Part shown: positions 25,764 through 32,638 of the stretch, piece after piece
How positions within the stretch are numbered: the stretch's first letter is position 1
Layout of the letters: every line of letters starts with the position of its first letter
Origin: Isoptericola dokdonensis DS-3
Lineage (GTDB): Bacteria; Actinomycetota; Actinomycetes; Actinomycetales; Cellulomonadaceae
Direction of reading: 5' to 3'
NCBI RefSeq assembly: GCF_001636295.1
Contig: NZ_CP014209.1
Span: 2,914,001 to 2,978,000, forward strand
DNA: 64,000 nt
Translations under genes and position numbers: made by a program
The notes under the pieces: generated by a model
The model's input: the letters and a program-made list of their open reading frames with translations, nothing else
Database searches by the model: none
What the model was told of the DNA's origin: nothing

Positions 25764-27433
25764 CCACCCGACCCGTGGTGCGGATCGAGGACCTCGCGGT
25801 CTCGTTCGCCACCGACGCCGGTCCCGTGCGCGCCGTCGACGGCGTCAGCCTCGACGTCGCCCCCGGGGAGGTCCTCGCGATCGTCGGGGAGTCCGGCTCC
25901 GGCAAGACCGTCACCGCCAAGACGATCCTCGGGCTGCTGCCCGAGACCGCCACGGCGGAGGGTGCCGTCGTCCTGGCCGGCAGCGACGGCGGCAGCACCG
26001 ACGTCGTCCACGTCAGCGGCCGGCGCCTGCGGGAGGTCCGCGGCCGGGACGTCGCCATGGTGTTCCAGGAGCCGTCGACCGCCCTCAACCCCGTCCAGAC
26101 CGTCGGCTGGCAGATCGCCGAGGGCCTGCGCGCCCACGGCAAGGTGTCGGCCAAGGAGGCGCGGCGGCGGGCCGTCGAGGTGCTCGGCACTGTCGGCATC
26201 CCCGACCCCGCGCAGCGCGTCGACCACTACCCGCACCAGTTCTCCGGCGGGCAGAAGCAACGCATCGTCATCGCGATGGCGCTCGTGCTCGGCCCCGGGC
26301 TGATCGTCGCCGACGAGCCCACCACCGCGCTCGACGTCACCGTGCAGGCCGAGATCCTCGACCTGCTGCGGCGGCTGCGCGACGACACCGGTACCGCCGT
26401 CGTCCTCATCACCCACAACATGGGCGTCGTCGCCGACCTCGCGGACCGCGTCGCCGTCATGTACCAGGGCGAGGTCGTCGAGTCCGCACCCGTCGGCGAG
26501 CTGTTCGCCAACCCGCAGGCCGAGTACACCAAGGCGCTGCTGGGCGCCGTGCCGCGGCTCGGCGAGGGCACCGCCCGCGCGCGGGAACGGGCCGCCGCCC
26601 GCCCCGAGGGGTGGACGTCCGCCGCGCCCGTCGTGCGCGCCGAGCACCTCACCATCACCTACCCCGGCCGGTTCCGGAAGCCCGGATTCACCGCCGTCGA
26701 CGACGTCACCCTCGCCATCCGCCCCGGCGAGGTGCTCGGCCTCGTCGGGGAGTCCGGTTCCGGCAAGACCACCATCGCGCGCGCCGTCGCCGGGCTCGTC
26801 CCCGTCACCGACGGCACCCTCGACGTGCTCGGCACGTCGATGCGCGGCGCCCGCGAGCGCGACCTCGCCGGCATCCGGCCCCGGCTCGGGTTCGTGTTCC
26901 AGGACCCGGCGACGTCGTTCAACCCGCTGCTCACCGTCGCCGAGTGCGTCGCCGAACCCCTCGTGGTGCACGGGCGGGCCCGCGACCCTCAGGCGGCGCG
27001 CGGGCGCGTCGACGAGCTCCTGGAAGCCGTCCAGCTCCCGCGCTCCTACGGCGACCGCTACCCCCACGAGCTGTCCGGCGGGCAGCGTCAGCGCGCCTCC
27101 CTCGCCCGGGCGCTCGCCCTCGACCCGGAGCTGCTCGTCGCCGACGAACCCACCTCCGCGCTCGACGTGTCCGTCCAGGCGCGCGTGCTGGAGCTGTTCG
27201 CCCAGCTCCAGGCCGACCTCGGCTTCGCCTGCCTGTTCGTGTCCCACGACCTCGCCGTCGTCGACCTCGTCGCCGACCGCATCGCCGTGCTCTACCGCGG
27301 ACGCCTCGTCGAGGAGGGCACCGGCGAGGAGGTGCTCGGGTCGCCGCGCGAGGACTACACCCGTCGGCTGCTCGCGTCGCTGCCCGTGCCGGACCCGGTC
27401 GAGCAGGCGAAGCGTCGGGCCGCGCTGGTGTGA
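25760..27433 (+). CDS. fused peptide ABC transporter ATPase, DppD-DppF type
   Basis: A 557-residue protein carrying both ATPase subunits of the importer in one chain. The first cassette (about 5-280) has GESGSGKT, signature FSGGQKQR and VADEPTTALDV; the second (about 295-545) has GESGSGKT, LSGGQRQR and VADEPTSALDV, each followed by the oligopeptide-type C-terminal region (EYTKALLGAVPRL and DYTRRLLASLPVP). Both appear catalytically intact. Such fusions are known in this family and ensure equal amounts of the two subunits. It ends the operon, followed by a nested palindrome. Confidence 0.95.
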   Translation: MTTRPVVRIEDLAVSFATDAGPVRAVDGVSLDVAPGEVLAIVGESGSGKTVTAKTILGLLPETATAEGAVVLAGSDGGSTDVVHVSGRRLREVRGRDVAMVFQEPSTALNPVQTVGWQIAEGLRAHGKVSAKEARRRAVEVLGTVGIPDPAQRVDHYPHQFSGGQKQRIVIAMALVLGPGLIVADEPTTALDVTVQAEILDLLRRLRDDTGTAVVLITHNMGVVADLADRVAVMYQGEVVESAPVGELFANPQAEYTKALLGAVPRLGEGTARARERAAARPEGWTSAAPVVRAEHLTITYPGRFRKPGFTAVDDVTLAIRPGEVLGLVGESGSGKTTIARAVAGLVPVTDGTLDVLGTSMRGARERDLAGIRPRLGFVFQDPATSFNPLLTVAECVAEPLVVHGRARDPQAARGRVDELLEAVQLPRSYGDRYPHELSGGQRQRASLARALALDPELLVADEPTSALDVSVQARVLELFAQLQADLGFACLFVSHDLAVVDLVADRIAVLYRGRLVEEGTGEEVLGSPREDYTRRLLASLPVPDPVEQAKRRAALV

Positions 27434-27446
27434 GCCGGGTGCGGGT

Positions 27447-27542
27447 GTGGGGTGCGGGGTGGCCGGGCACGGTCGCGCTCACGGTCGCTGCGCGACCTCC
27501 GCTTCCGGTCTGACGACCGTGCCCGGCCACCCCGCACCCCAC
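27447..27542. repeat. nested palindrome, site B (reference core)
   Basis: Perfect 29-base arms (27447-27475 and 27514-27542) enclose a 38-base core (27476-27513). Within the core, GGTCGC-TGC-GCGACC forms its own hairpin, flanked by CGCTCAC and TCCGCTTCCGGTCTGA. The core is identical, base for base, to the reverse complement of 46654-46691, while the arms are unrelated. It lies between convergent genes and may serve as a terminator for both. Confidence 0.95.
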
Positions 27543-27574
27543 CCCTCGTCGCCGGGTGGCTCCCGGTCAGCGGG

Positions 27575-28441
27575 TCACAGGACCCCGAGGGCGCGGAGCC
27601 AGGCGTCGGGGACGGAGGCGTACCCGACGAACGCGACGACGTCGAGGACCGTGTGCGCCACGACGAGCGGCATGACCCGGTGCCGGCCCCAGCGGGACGT
27701 GTAGAACCAGGAGAAGACGACGCCCATGACGACGTTGCCGAGGAACGGGCCGAACCCCTGGTACAGGTGGTACGAGCCGCGCAGCAGGGAGCTCGCCAGG
27801 ATGAACTTCCAGCGGCCCCAGCCGAGGTCGGCCGTGCGTTCCTGGAGGTAGGCGACGGCGATCACCTCCTCCAGGAGGCCGTTCTTCAGCGCTGACAGGA
27901 TCAGCACCGGGACGGTCCACCAGTACGGGTCGAGCGCGCTCGCCTCGACCGTCACCGTGATGCCGAGCGCGCGGCCGAGCGCGTAGAACGCCAGGCCGGG
28001 GACGCCGATGGCTGCGGCCAGCGCGAACCCCCACGCGGTGTCCCGGCCCGGCCGGGCGGCGTCGAACCCGATGCGGCGCAGCGTGCCCGGCCCGCGGGCG
28101 CTCAGCAGGTACAGCGCCAGCACCACGGGCACGAGCGCGAAGCCGATCGCGAGCACCTGGTAGACGAGGTCCAGGTACGGACGCTCCGAGCGGGACGCGT
28201 TGAGCGTCGCCGTCTGGGAGTCCAGGCCCGTCGACGCCGCGATCGCGTCGTACAGCCGCACCCCGAGCGCGACCAGCGCGTACACCGCGCTCTGCCCGAG
28301 GCTCAGGCCCAGGACGATCCAGATCTCCGCGCCCGTGCGACGGCGCTCGCGGCGCGTCGTCGCCGGCGCGGCCGCCGGGGGCGGCGTCCAGTCGGGCGCA
28401 GGGGCGGGGACGGCACGCGGTGCCTCGGTCGACTCGGCCAC
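27575..28441 (-). CDS. CPBP family intramembrane metalloprotease-like protein
   Basis: The 288-residue multi-helix membrane protein belongs to the CPBP/Abi (CAAX protease-like) superfamily. The catalytic-type motifs are LLEEVIAVAYL (Glu-Glu), RGSYHLYQG and HTVLDVVAFVG with the expected histidines. The Arg usually found five positions after the second Glu (EExxxR) is not evident, so activity should be treated with caution. The N-terminus is a Pro/Ala-rich cytoplasmic stretch. The start is GTG at 28441. It is a single-gene unit convergent with the dpp operon. Confidence 0.85.
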   Translation of the reverse strand: MAESTEAPRAVPAPAPDWTPPPAAAPATTRRERRRTGAEIWIVLGLSLGQSAVYALVALGVRLYDAIAASTGLDSQTATLNASRSERPYLDLVYQVLAIGFALVPVVLALYLLSARGPGTLRRIGFDAARPGRDTAWGFALAAAIGVPGLAFYALGRALGITVTVEASALDPYWWTVPVLILSALKNGLLEEVIAVAYLQERTADLGWGRWKFILASSLLRGSYHLYQGFGPFLGNVVMGVVFSWFYTSRWGRHRVMPLVVAHTVLDVVAFVGYASVPDAWLRALGVL

Positions 28442-28468
28442 GGGCCCAGCGTAGGGCGACGGGTGGCG

Positions 28469-28777
28469 TCAGGTGCCCGACGGCGGACGCCCCGGACGGC
28501 GTGGCGGGCGGACGTCGCGGGGGAGGCGGCCCGCGTCGCGCAAGGCCTCGCGCAGCAGCATGTCGATCTGTGCGTTGACGCTGCGCAGGTCGTCGGCCGC
28601 CCAGCGGGCGAGCGCGTCGTGGATCGCGGGGTCGAGCCGGAGCAGCACCTGCTTGCGGGCGGGACGCTTCCTGGCCGGTGCCACGTCGGCGTCCGGTGGA
28701 GCCTCGTCCGCGGGCACGCCGGAGCCCGGCGACGAGGGGTCCTCGTCGCCGGGCTGCGGGTGCTTCACGTCGGTCAT
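28469..28777 (-). CDS. ribbon-helix-helix (Arc/HicB-like) DNA-binding protein
   Basis: A 102-residue protein with a disordered acidic/Pro N-terminus and a C-terminal RHH-type segment, KRPARKQVLLRLDPAIHDAL followed by RWAADDLRSVNAQIDMLLRE. The strand KQVLLRLD and the two helices match Arc/MetJ-like repressors. The ATG lies seven bases after the SPFH gene stop, so the pair forms an operon. By analogy it may autoregulate that operon, plausibly at the GTGATATCAC palindrome upstream of the SPFH gene. Confidence 0.82.
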   Translation of the reverse strand: MTDVKHPQPGDEDPSSPGSGVPADEAPPDADVAPARKRPARKQVLLRLDPAIHDALARWAADDLRSVNAQIDMLLREALRDAGRLPRDVRPPRRPGRPPSGT

Positions 28778-28784
28778 CGGTCGG

Positions 28785-29729
28785 TCACTGGTAGAGCGAG
28801 CCCGCGTTGACGACGGGGGTGGCGCGGCTCTCGCCGCACAGGACGACGAGCAGGTTGGACACCATGGCGGCGCGTCGTTCCTCGTCGAGGGTGACGACGT
28901 CGTCGGCCTCCAGCCGCGACAGGGCGGACTCCACCATGGTGACGGCGCCCTCGACGATGAGGGAGCGGGCGGCGATGATCGCGCCGGCCTGCTGGCGCTG
29001 GAGCATGGCCTGGGCGATCTCGGGGGCGTAGGCGAGGTGCGAGATGCGGGTCTCGACCACCTCGACGCCGGCGACGGCGACCCGCTCGGCGACCTCGGCG
29101 GCGATCTCCTCGGAGACGAGCTCGGTGGCGCCGCGCAGCGACTCGACGTCGTCGCCGCCGTCGTACGGGTGGGACATGGCGACGTGCCGCAGCGCGGACT
29201 CGGCCTGGACGACCACGAAGTCGTCGTAGTCCTCGACGGCGAAGCTGGCCTTGGCGGTGTCGGCGACCTGCCAGACGACGATGGCGGCGATGTTGATCGG
29301 GTTGCCGTCGGCGTCGTTGACCTTGAGCTCGCTGGTCTCGAAGTTGCGGACCCGCACGGACGTCTTGTGGCGGGTGGTGAGCGGCACGGTGAGGACGAGG
29401 CCGGTGCGGCGCACGGTGCCGACGTAGCGGCCGAAGAGCTGGACGACGAGCGTCTGGCCCGGGCTGACGACGGAGATCCCGGTGAGCGGCAGCACGGCGA
29501 GGAGCAGCAGCACGGCCCCGGCGACGTAGGCACCGGGGGTGTCAGCGGCGATGAGGGCGACGGCGGCGCCGGCGAGGCCCAGCGCGACGACGATGCCGAG
29601 GACCGCGCCACCGGCGCCGAGCGACCAGGCGCGCTGCTCGGCGATCTCGACGCGGGTGCCGGCGTGGCCGACGGGGCGGCCGGCGGGCGGGCCGCCGACG
29701 GAGTCCTGGGTGGTGGTCGTCTCGGTCAT
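28785..29729 (-). CDS. SPFH/band-7 domain membrane protein
   Basis: The 314-residue protein has two N-terminal hydrophobic segments (about 40-90) and then an SPFH domain (about 85-290: [60 protein letters not shown]). SPFH proteins assemble ring-shaped membrane microdomain scaffolds that organise proteases, transporters or stress responses. The C-terminal part contains the alternating Ala/Gln/Glu helix typical of oligomerisation. The ATG is preceded by GGGAGAGC. It is co-transcribed with the RHH protein gene downstream. Confidence 0.92.
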   Translation of the reverse strand: MTETTTTQDSVGGPPAGRPVGHAGTRVEIAEQRAWSLGAGGAVLGIVVALGLAGAAVALIAADTPGAYVAGAVLLLLAVLPLTGISVVSPGQTLVVQLFGRYVGTVRRTGLVLTVPLTTRHKTSVRVRNFETSELKVNDADGNPINIAAIVVWQVADTAKASFAVEDYDDFVVVQAESALRHVAMSHPYDGGDDVESLRGATELVSEEIAAEVAERVAVAGVEVVETRISHLAYAPEIAQAMLQRQQAGAIIAARSLIVEGAVTMVESALSRLEADDVVTLDEERRAAMVSNLLVVLCGESRATPVVNAGSLYQ

Positions 29730-29762
29730 GCTGCTCTCCCGGTGCCTCGGTTCGATAGCAAA

Positions 29763-29772
29763 GTGATATCAC
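29763..29772. promoter_or_regulatory. palindromic operator candidate upstream of SPFH-RHH operon
   Basis: GTGATATCAC is a perfect 10-bp palindrome in an AT-rich island that also provides a plausible -10 region (GCTATC nearby on the minus strand), about 35 bp before the SPFH start. Short palindromes like this are typical targets of ribbon-helix-helix repressors. Confidence 0.55.
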
Positions 29773-29838
29773 ATTAGTGGGCCACCGGTCGAACCGATCG
29801 GGTGAAAGGGGTTGTGCGGCGAGAGCGAGGATGCCATG

Positions 29839-29866
29839 CTGCAAAGTAGTTTGCGGTACAAACCTC
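29839..29866 (+). promoter_or_regulatory. overlapping palindromes upstream of membrane protein-regulator-ABC operon
   Basis: GCAAA-GTAG-TTTGC and GTTTG-CGGTA-CAAAC overlap in the 60 bp before the first gene of the operon. They sit where the promoter should be and are good operator candidates for the winged-helix regulator encoded second in the operon. Confidence 0.55.
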
Positions 29867-29881
29867 AGCACGGAGGAGCAC

Positions 29882-30544
29882 ATGAGCACCCCGACCGACC
29901 CGCACGCCGACGACGCCGGCCTCGACGCCGCCGAGTCGATGCGGCTCATCGCCGAGTCCCAGCGCCGCGCCCGCCGCGGCACCCTGCCCGACGGCCGCCT
30001 GCTCTACCTCGTGTGGGGCATCGCCTGGGGGGTCGGGTACACCGTGCTGTGGACGAGCTCGCGCGCCACCGGCAGCTCGCCGAGCGGCACCGCGTTCGCG
30101 ATCTTCTTCGTCGGCATCGCCGCGGCCGTCGCGGTGACCATCGTCCACAGCGTCGCCCGCGCGTCCGGGACGCGCGGCCCGAGCGCGCGGGTGGGCGCCA
30201 TGTACGGCTGGGGATGGACCCTCGGGTTCGTGTCGTACCCGCTGATCGTCGGGGGCATCGCCGACGCCGGCGCGTCCGACGAGGTCATCGCCCTGCTGGC
30301 CAACGCCCTGGCCTGCGTCGTCGTCGGCATGATGTACCTCGCCGGGGGCGCCTGCTTCGGTGACCTGCGGCTCTACCTGCTGGGCGTGTGGATCCTGCTC
30401 GTGGGCGGCGCGGGCACGGTCGCCGGCATGCCCGGCACCTACCTCGTCCTCGCCACCGCGGGCGGCGGCGGGTTCCTCCTCATGGCGCTCGTGGAGGCGC
30501 TGCTGCGCGCCCGCCGCCGGTCCACGGGCGGTCGTCGTGGATGA
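29882..30544 (+). CDS. multi-pass membrane protein of unknown function (regulator-linked)
   Basis: A 220-residue protein with a short hydrophilic N-terminus and about six transmembrane helices (LLYLVWGIAWGVGYTVLW, FAIFFVGIAAAVAVTIV, MYGWGWTLGFVSYPLIVGGI, VIALLANALACVVVGMMYLA and two more). I do not recognise a named family. Its GGAGGAG-preceded ATG and its eight-base overlap with the regulator gene make it the first gene of a four-gene operon (membrane protein, winged-helix regulator, ABC ATPase, ABC permease). It may sense the membrane state or the ABC substrate. Confidence 0.8.
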   Translation: MSTPTDPHADDAGLDAAESMRLIAESQRRARRGTLPDGRLLYLVWGIAWGVGYTVLWTSSRATGSSPSGTAFAIFFVGIAAAVAVTIVHSVARASGTRGPSARVGAMYGWGWTLGFVSYPLIVGGIADAGASDEVIALLANALACVVVGMMYLAGGACFGDLRLYLLGVWILLVGGAGTVAGMPGTYLVLATAGGGGFLLMALVEALLRARRRSTGGRRG

Positions 30545-30836
30545 CCTCGACCCCGTCATCCACGCCCCGGCGCGGCTGCGCCTGGTCGCCACCCTCGCCG
30601 CCCTGCGGCGCGGCGAGGAGATCTCCTTCCCCAAGGTGCAGCAGCTCCTGGGGATGACGGCGGGCAACCTGTCCACCCACGTGCGCAAGCTCGAGGACGC
30701 CGGATATGTGGACGTCGTCAAGACCCACTCGGGCCGCAAGCCCGTCACCTACCTGTCGCTGACCGTCGTCGGACGCCGCGCGTTCGAGGACTACACGGCG
30801 GCTCTGGACGACCTGCTGAGAGGAGCGGGAGCATGA
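30537..30836 (+). CDS. winged-helix transcriptional regulator (HTH_34/MarR-like)
   Basis: The 99-residue protein is a single winged helix: VIHAPARLRLVATLAALRRG, then the recognition helix region FPKVQQLLGMTAGNLSTHVR and the wing YVDVVKTHSGRKPVTYLSLT. This matches the small HTH_34 regulators that repress adjacent transporter genes. It starts with GTG at 30537, inside the end of the upstream membrane protein gene, and its stop overlaps the ABC ATPase start by four bases (ATGA). It probably acts on the palindromes before the operon. Confidence 0.9.
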   Translation: MDDLDPVIHAPARLRLVATLAALRRGEEISFPKVQQLLGMTAGNLSTHVRKLEDAGYVDVVKTHSGRKPVTYLSLTVVGRRAFEDYTAALDDLLRGAGA

Positions 30837-31726
30837 CTGTGATCCGTGTCGACGGCGTCACCCGGAGGTTCGGGGACGTTTTCGCGCTCGACGACGTCTC
30901 GCTCGACGTCGGACCCGGCGAGCTCGTGGGCCTGCTCGGCCCGAACGGCGCCGGGAAGTCCACCCTGCTGTCGCTGCTCAGCGGCCAGCGCCGCCCGGAC
31001 ACCGGCACGGTCCGGCTGCTCGGCGGCGACCCGCGGGACCCTGTCTCCCGGCTCGGCCTCGGCGTCACGCCGCAGGAGACCGGGCTGCCCGCGACCCTGC
31101 GGGTCGGTGAGGTCGTCGACTTCGTGGGTGGGCACTTCCCCGACCCCGTGCCGACGGGCGAGCTGCTCGAGCAGTTCGGGCTCACCGAGCAGGTGCGCAA
31201 GCAGACCGGGGCCCTGTCCGGCGGGCAGAAGCGACGGCTCGCCGTGGCGCTCGCGCTCGTCGGCCGCCCCCGCGTCCTGCTCCTCGACGAGCCGACCACC
31301 GGCCTCGACGTCACCGCCCGGCAGACGCTGTGGGAGGCCGTGCGCGGCTACCACGCGGCGGGCGGCACGGTGCTGCTCACCAGCCACTACCTGGAGGAGG
31401 TGCAGGCGCTGGCGCAGCGTGTCGTCGTCATCGACCACGGCGTGGTGCGCGCCGACGACTCGCTCGACGCGATCCTGCGCCGGGTCGGCCTGCGGCAGGT
31501 CGAGGTGCGCTCCGCCGTCGACCTCACCGGCTGGGACGGCGTCGTGCGCGGGACGCGTCGCGACGACGGAGTCCAGGAGCTGTACACGCCCGACGCCGAC
31601 GCCCTCGTCCGCACGCTCGTCACCTCCGGCGTCGACTTCCACGACCTGCGGATCCGCGGAGCGGGTCTGGAGGAGGCCTTCGCCGAGATGGTCGCCGCGC
31701 CGATCCCCGAAGGAGCCGTGTCATGA
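30833..31726 (+). CDS. ABC transporter ATP-binding protein (exporter type)
   Basis: A 297-residue ABC ATPase with Walker A GPNGAGKST, signature LSGGQKRRL, Walker B LLLDEPTTGLD and switch histidine in LLTSHYLEEV. The C-terminal extension (about 215-297) is the DrrA-like regulatory tail. This subclass powers export of lipids, drugs or antimicrobial peptides. The two-gene overlaps on either side (ATGA both times) indicate strict coupling with the regulator and the permease. Substrate is unknown. Confidence 0.93.
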   Translation: MTVIRVDGVTRRFGDVFALDDVSLDVGPGELVGLLGPNGAGKSTLLSLLSGQRRPDTGTVRLLGGDPRDPVSRLGLGVTPQETGLPATLRVGEVVDFVGGHFPDPVPTGELLEQFGLTEQVRKQTGALSGGQKRRLAVALALVGRPRVLLLDEPTTGLDVTARQTLWEAVRGYHAAGGTVLLTSHYLEEVQALAQRVVVIDHGVVRADDSLDAILRRVGLRQVEVRSAVDLTGWDGVVRGTRRDDGVQELYTPDADALVRTLVTSGVDFHDLRIRGAGLEEAFAEMVAAPIPEGAVS

Positions 31727-32517
31727 CGCTCGAAGCGCACCCCGCCCCCGTGTCCGCCCGGCCGGTCGCCCCGCTGCGGCTGGTGTGGCTGCACCTGAAG
31801 TTCCAGCTCCTGGAGACCGTGCGGATCCCGATCGCCGTCGTCGGGAACATGGTGTTCCCGGCGCTCGCCCTCGCGTTCTTCGTCGTGCCCCAGTCCGCCG
31901 TCGCCCAGGACCCGTTCCTCTCCACGACCGCGGTCGCCTCGCTGGCCGTGTTCGCGGTGATGTCGGCGAGCCTCTTCTCCCACGGGCTGGGGGTCTCGGA
32001 GGACCGCCAGCTCCCGTTCGACCCGTTCGTGCGCACCCTGCCCGCGGGGCCGTGGCCGCGGATGGCCGGACGGGTCGGCACCGGGACCGTCATGTCGCTG
32101 CTGGCCCTCGTGCCGCTGGTCGTCGTGGGCTGGGTCTTCACGGCGGTGTCCGTCACGGTGGGCCAGCTGCTGGGCGGGCTCGGCATGGTGCTGCTCGTCG
32201 GCGTCCCGTTCGTGCTGCTGGGGCTGGCCGTCGGGTACTCGCTGCCCGCCAAGGCCGCGATCGCCGTCGTGCAGGTGCTCGTCTTCCCCCTGGCGTTCGC
32301 CGGTGGACTGTTCCTGCCGCCGGTCATGTTCCCGGCCTGGCTCGACGCGGTGTCCCGGTTCACCCCCTCCCGCGCGGGGCGGGACCTGGTGGTCGAGACC
32401 GTGACGGGCGTGAGCGCCTACGACGGCGCCTGGTTCGTGCTGCTCGGCTGGACGGTGGTGTTCGCCGTCCTGGCGGCCTGGGCCTACCGCCGCGACGAGG
32501 GCCGCCGCTTCAGCTGA
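31723..32517 (+). CDS. ABC-2 type transporter permease
   Basis: The 264-residue partner permease has six predicted helices and the ABC-2 organisation: a cytoplasmic N-terminus followed by LRLVWLHLKFQLLETVRIPI, then helices in IAVVGNMVFPALALAFFVV and AVASLAVFAVMSASLFSHGL, and a C-terminal pair ending AYRRDEGRRFS. With the preceding ATPase it forms a small exporter. It is the last gene of the operon, followed by a strong terminator hairpin. Confidence 0.9.
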   Translation: MTLEAHPAPVSARPVAPLRLVWLHLKFQLLETVRIPIAVVGNMVFPALALAFFVVPQSAVAQDPFLSTTAVASLAVFAVMSASLFSHGLGVSEDRQLPFDPFVRTLPAGPWPRMAGRVGTGTVMSLLALVPLVVVGWVFTAVSVTVGQLLGGLGMVLLVGVPFVLLGLAVGYSLPAKAAIAVVQVLVFPLAFAGGLFLPPVMFPAWLDAVSRFTPSRAGRDLVVETVTGVSAYDGAWFVLLGWTVVFAVLAAWAYRRDEGRRFS

Positions 32518-32546
32518 GCCCCGTGCACGCACCTCCCGGTGCCGAC

Positions 32547-32594
32547 CATGCGATGGCGGCCCGTCCGGTCCACCGGACGGGCCGCCATCGCATG
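32547..32594. terminator. bidirectional terminator hairpin, perfect 23-bp stem
   Basis: CATGCGATGGCGGCCCGTCC and three more bases pair perfectly with the right arm across a two-base centre. It separates the ABC-2 permease gene from the convergent copA gene and has no T tract. Confidence 0.9.
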
Positions 32595-32638
32595 CTCGAC
32601 CGTCGGAGTCGCAAGGTCGGCGGCAGCGGGCGCCAGGG

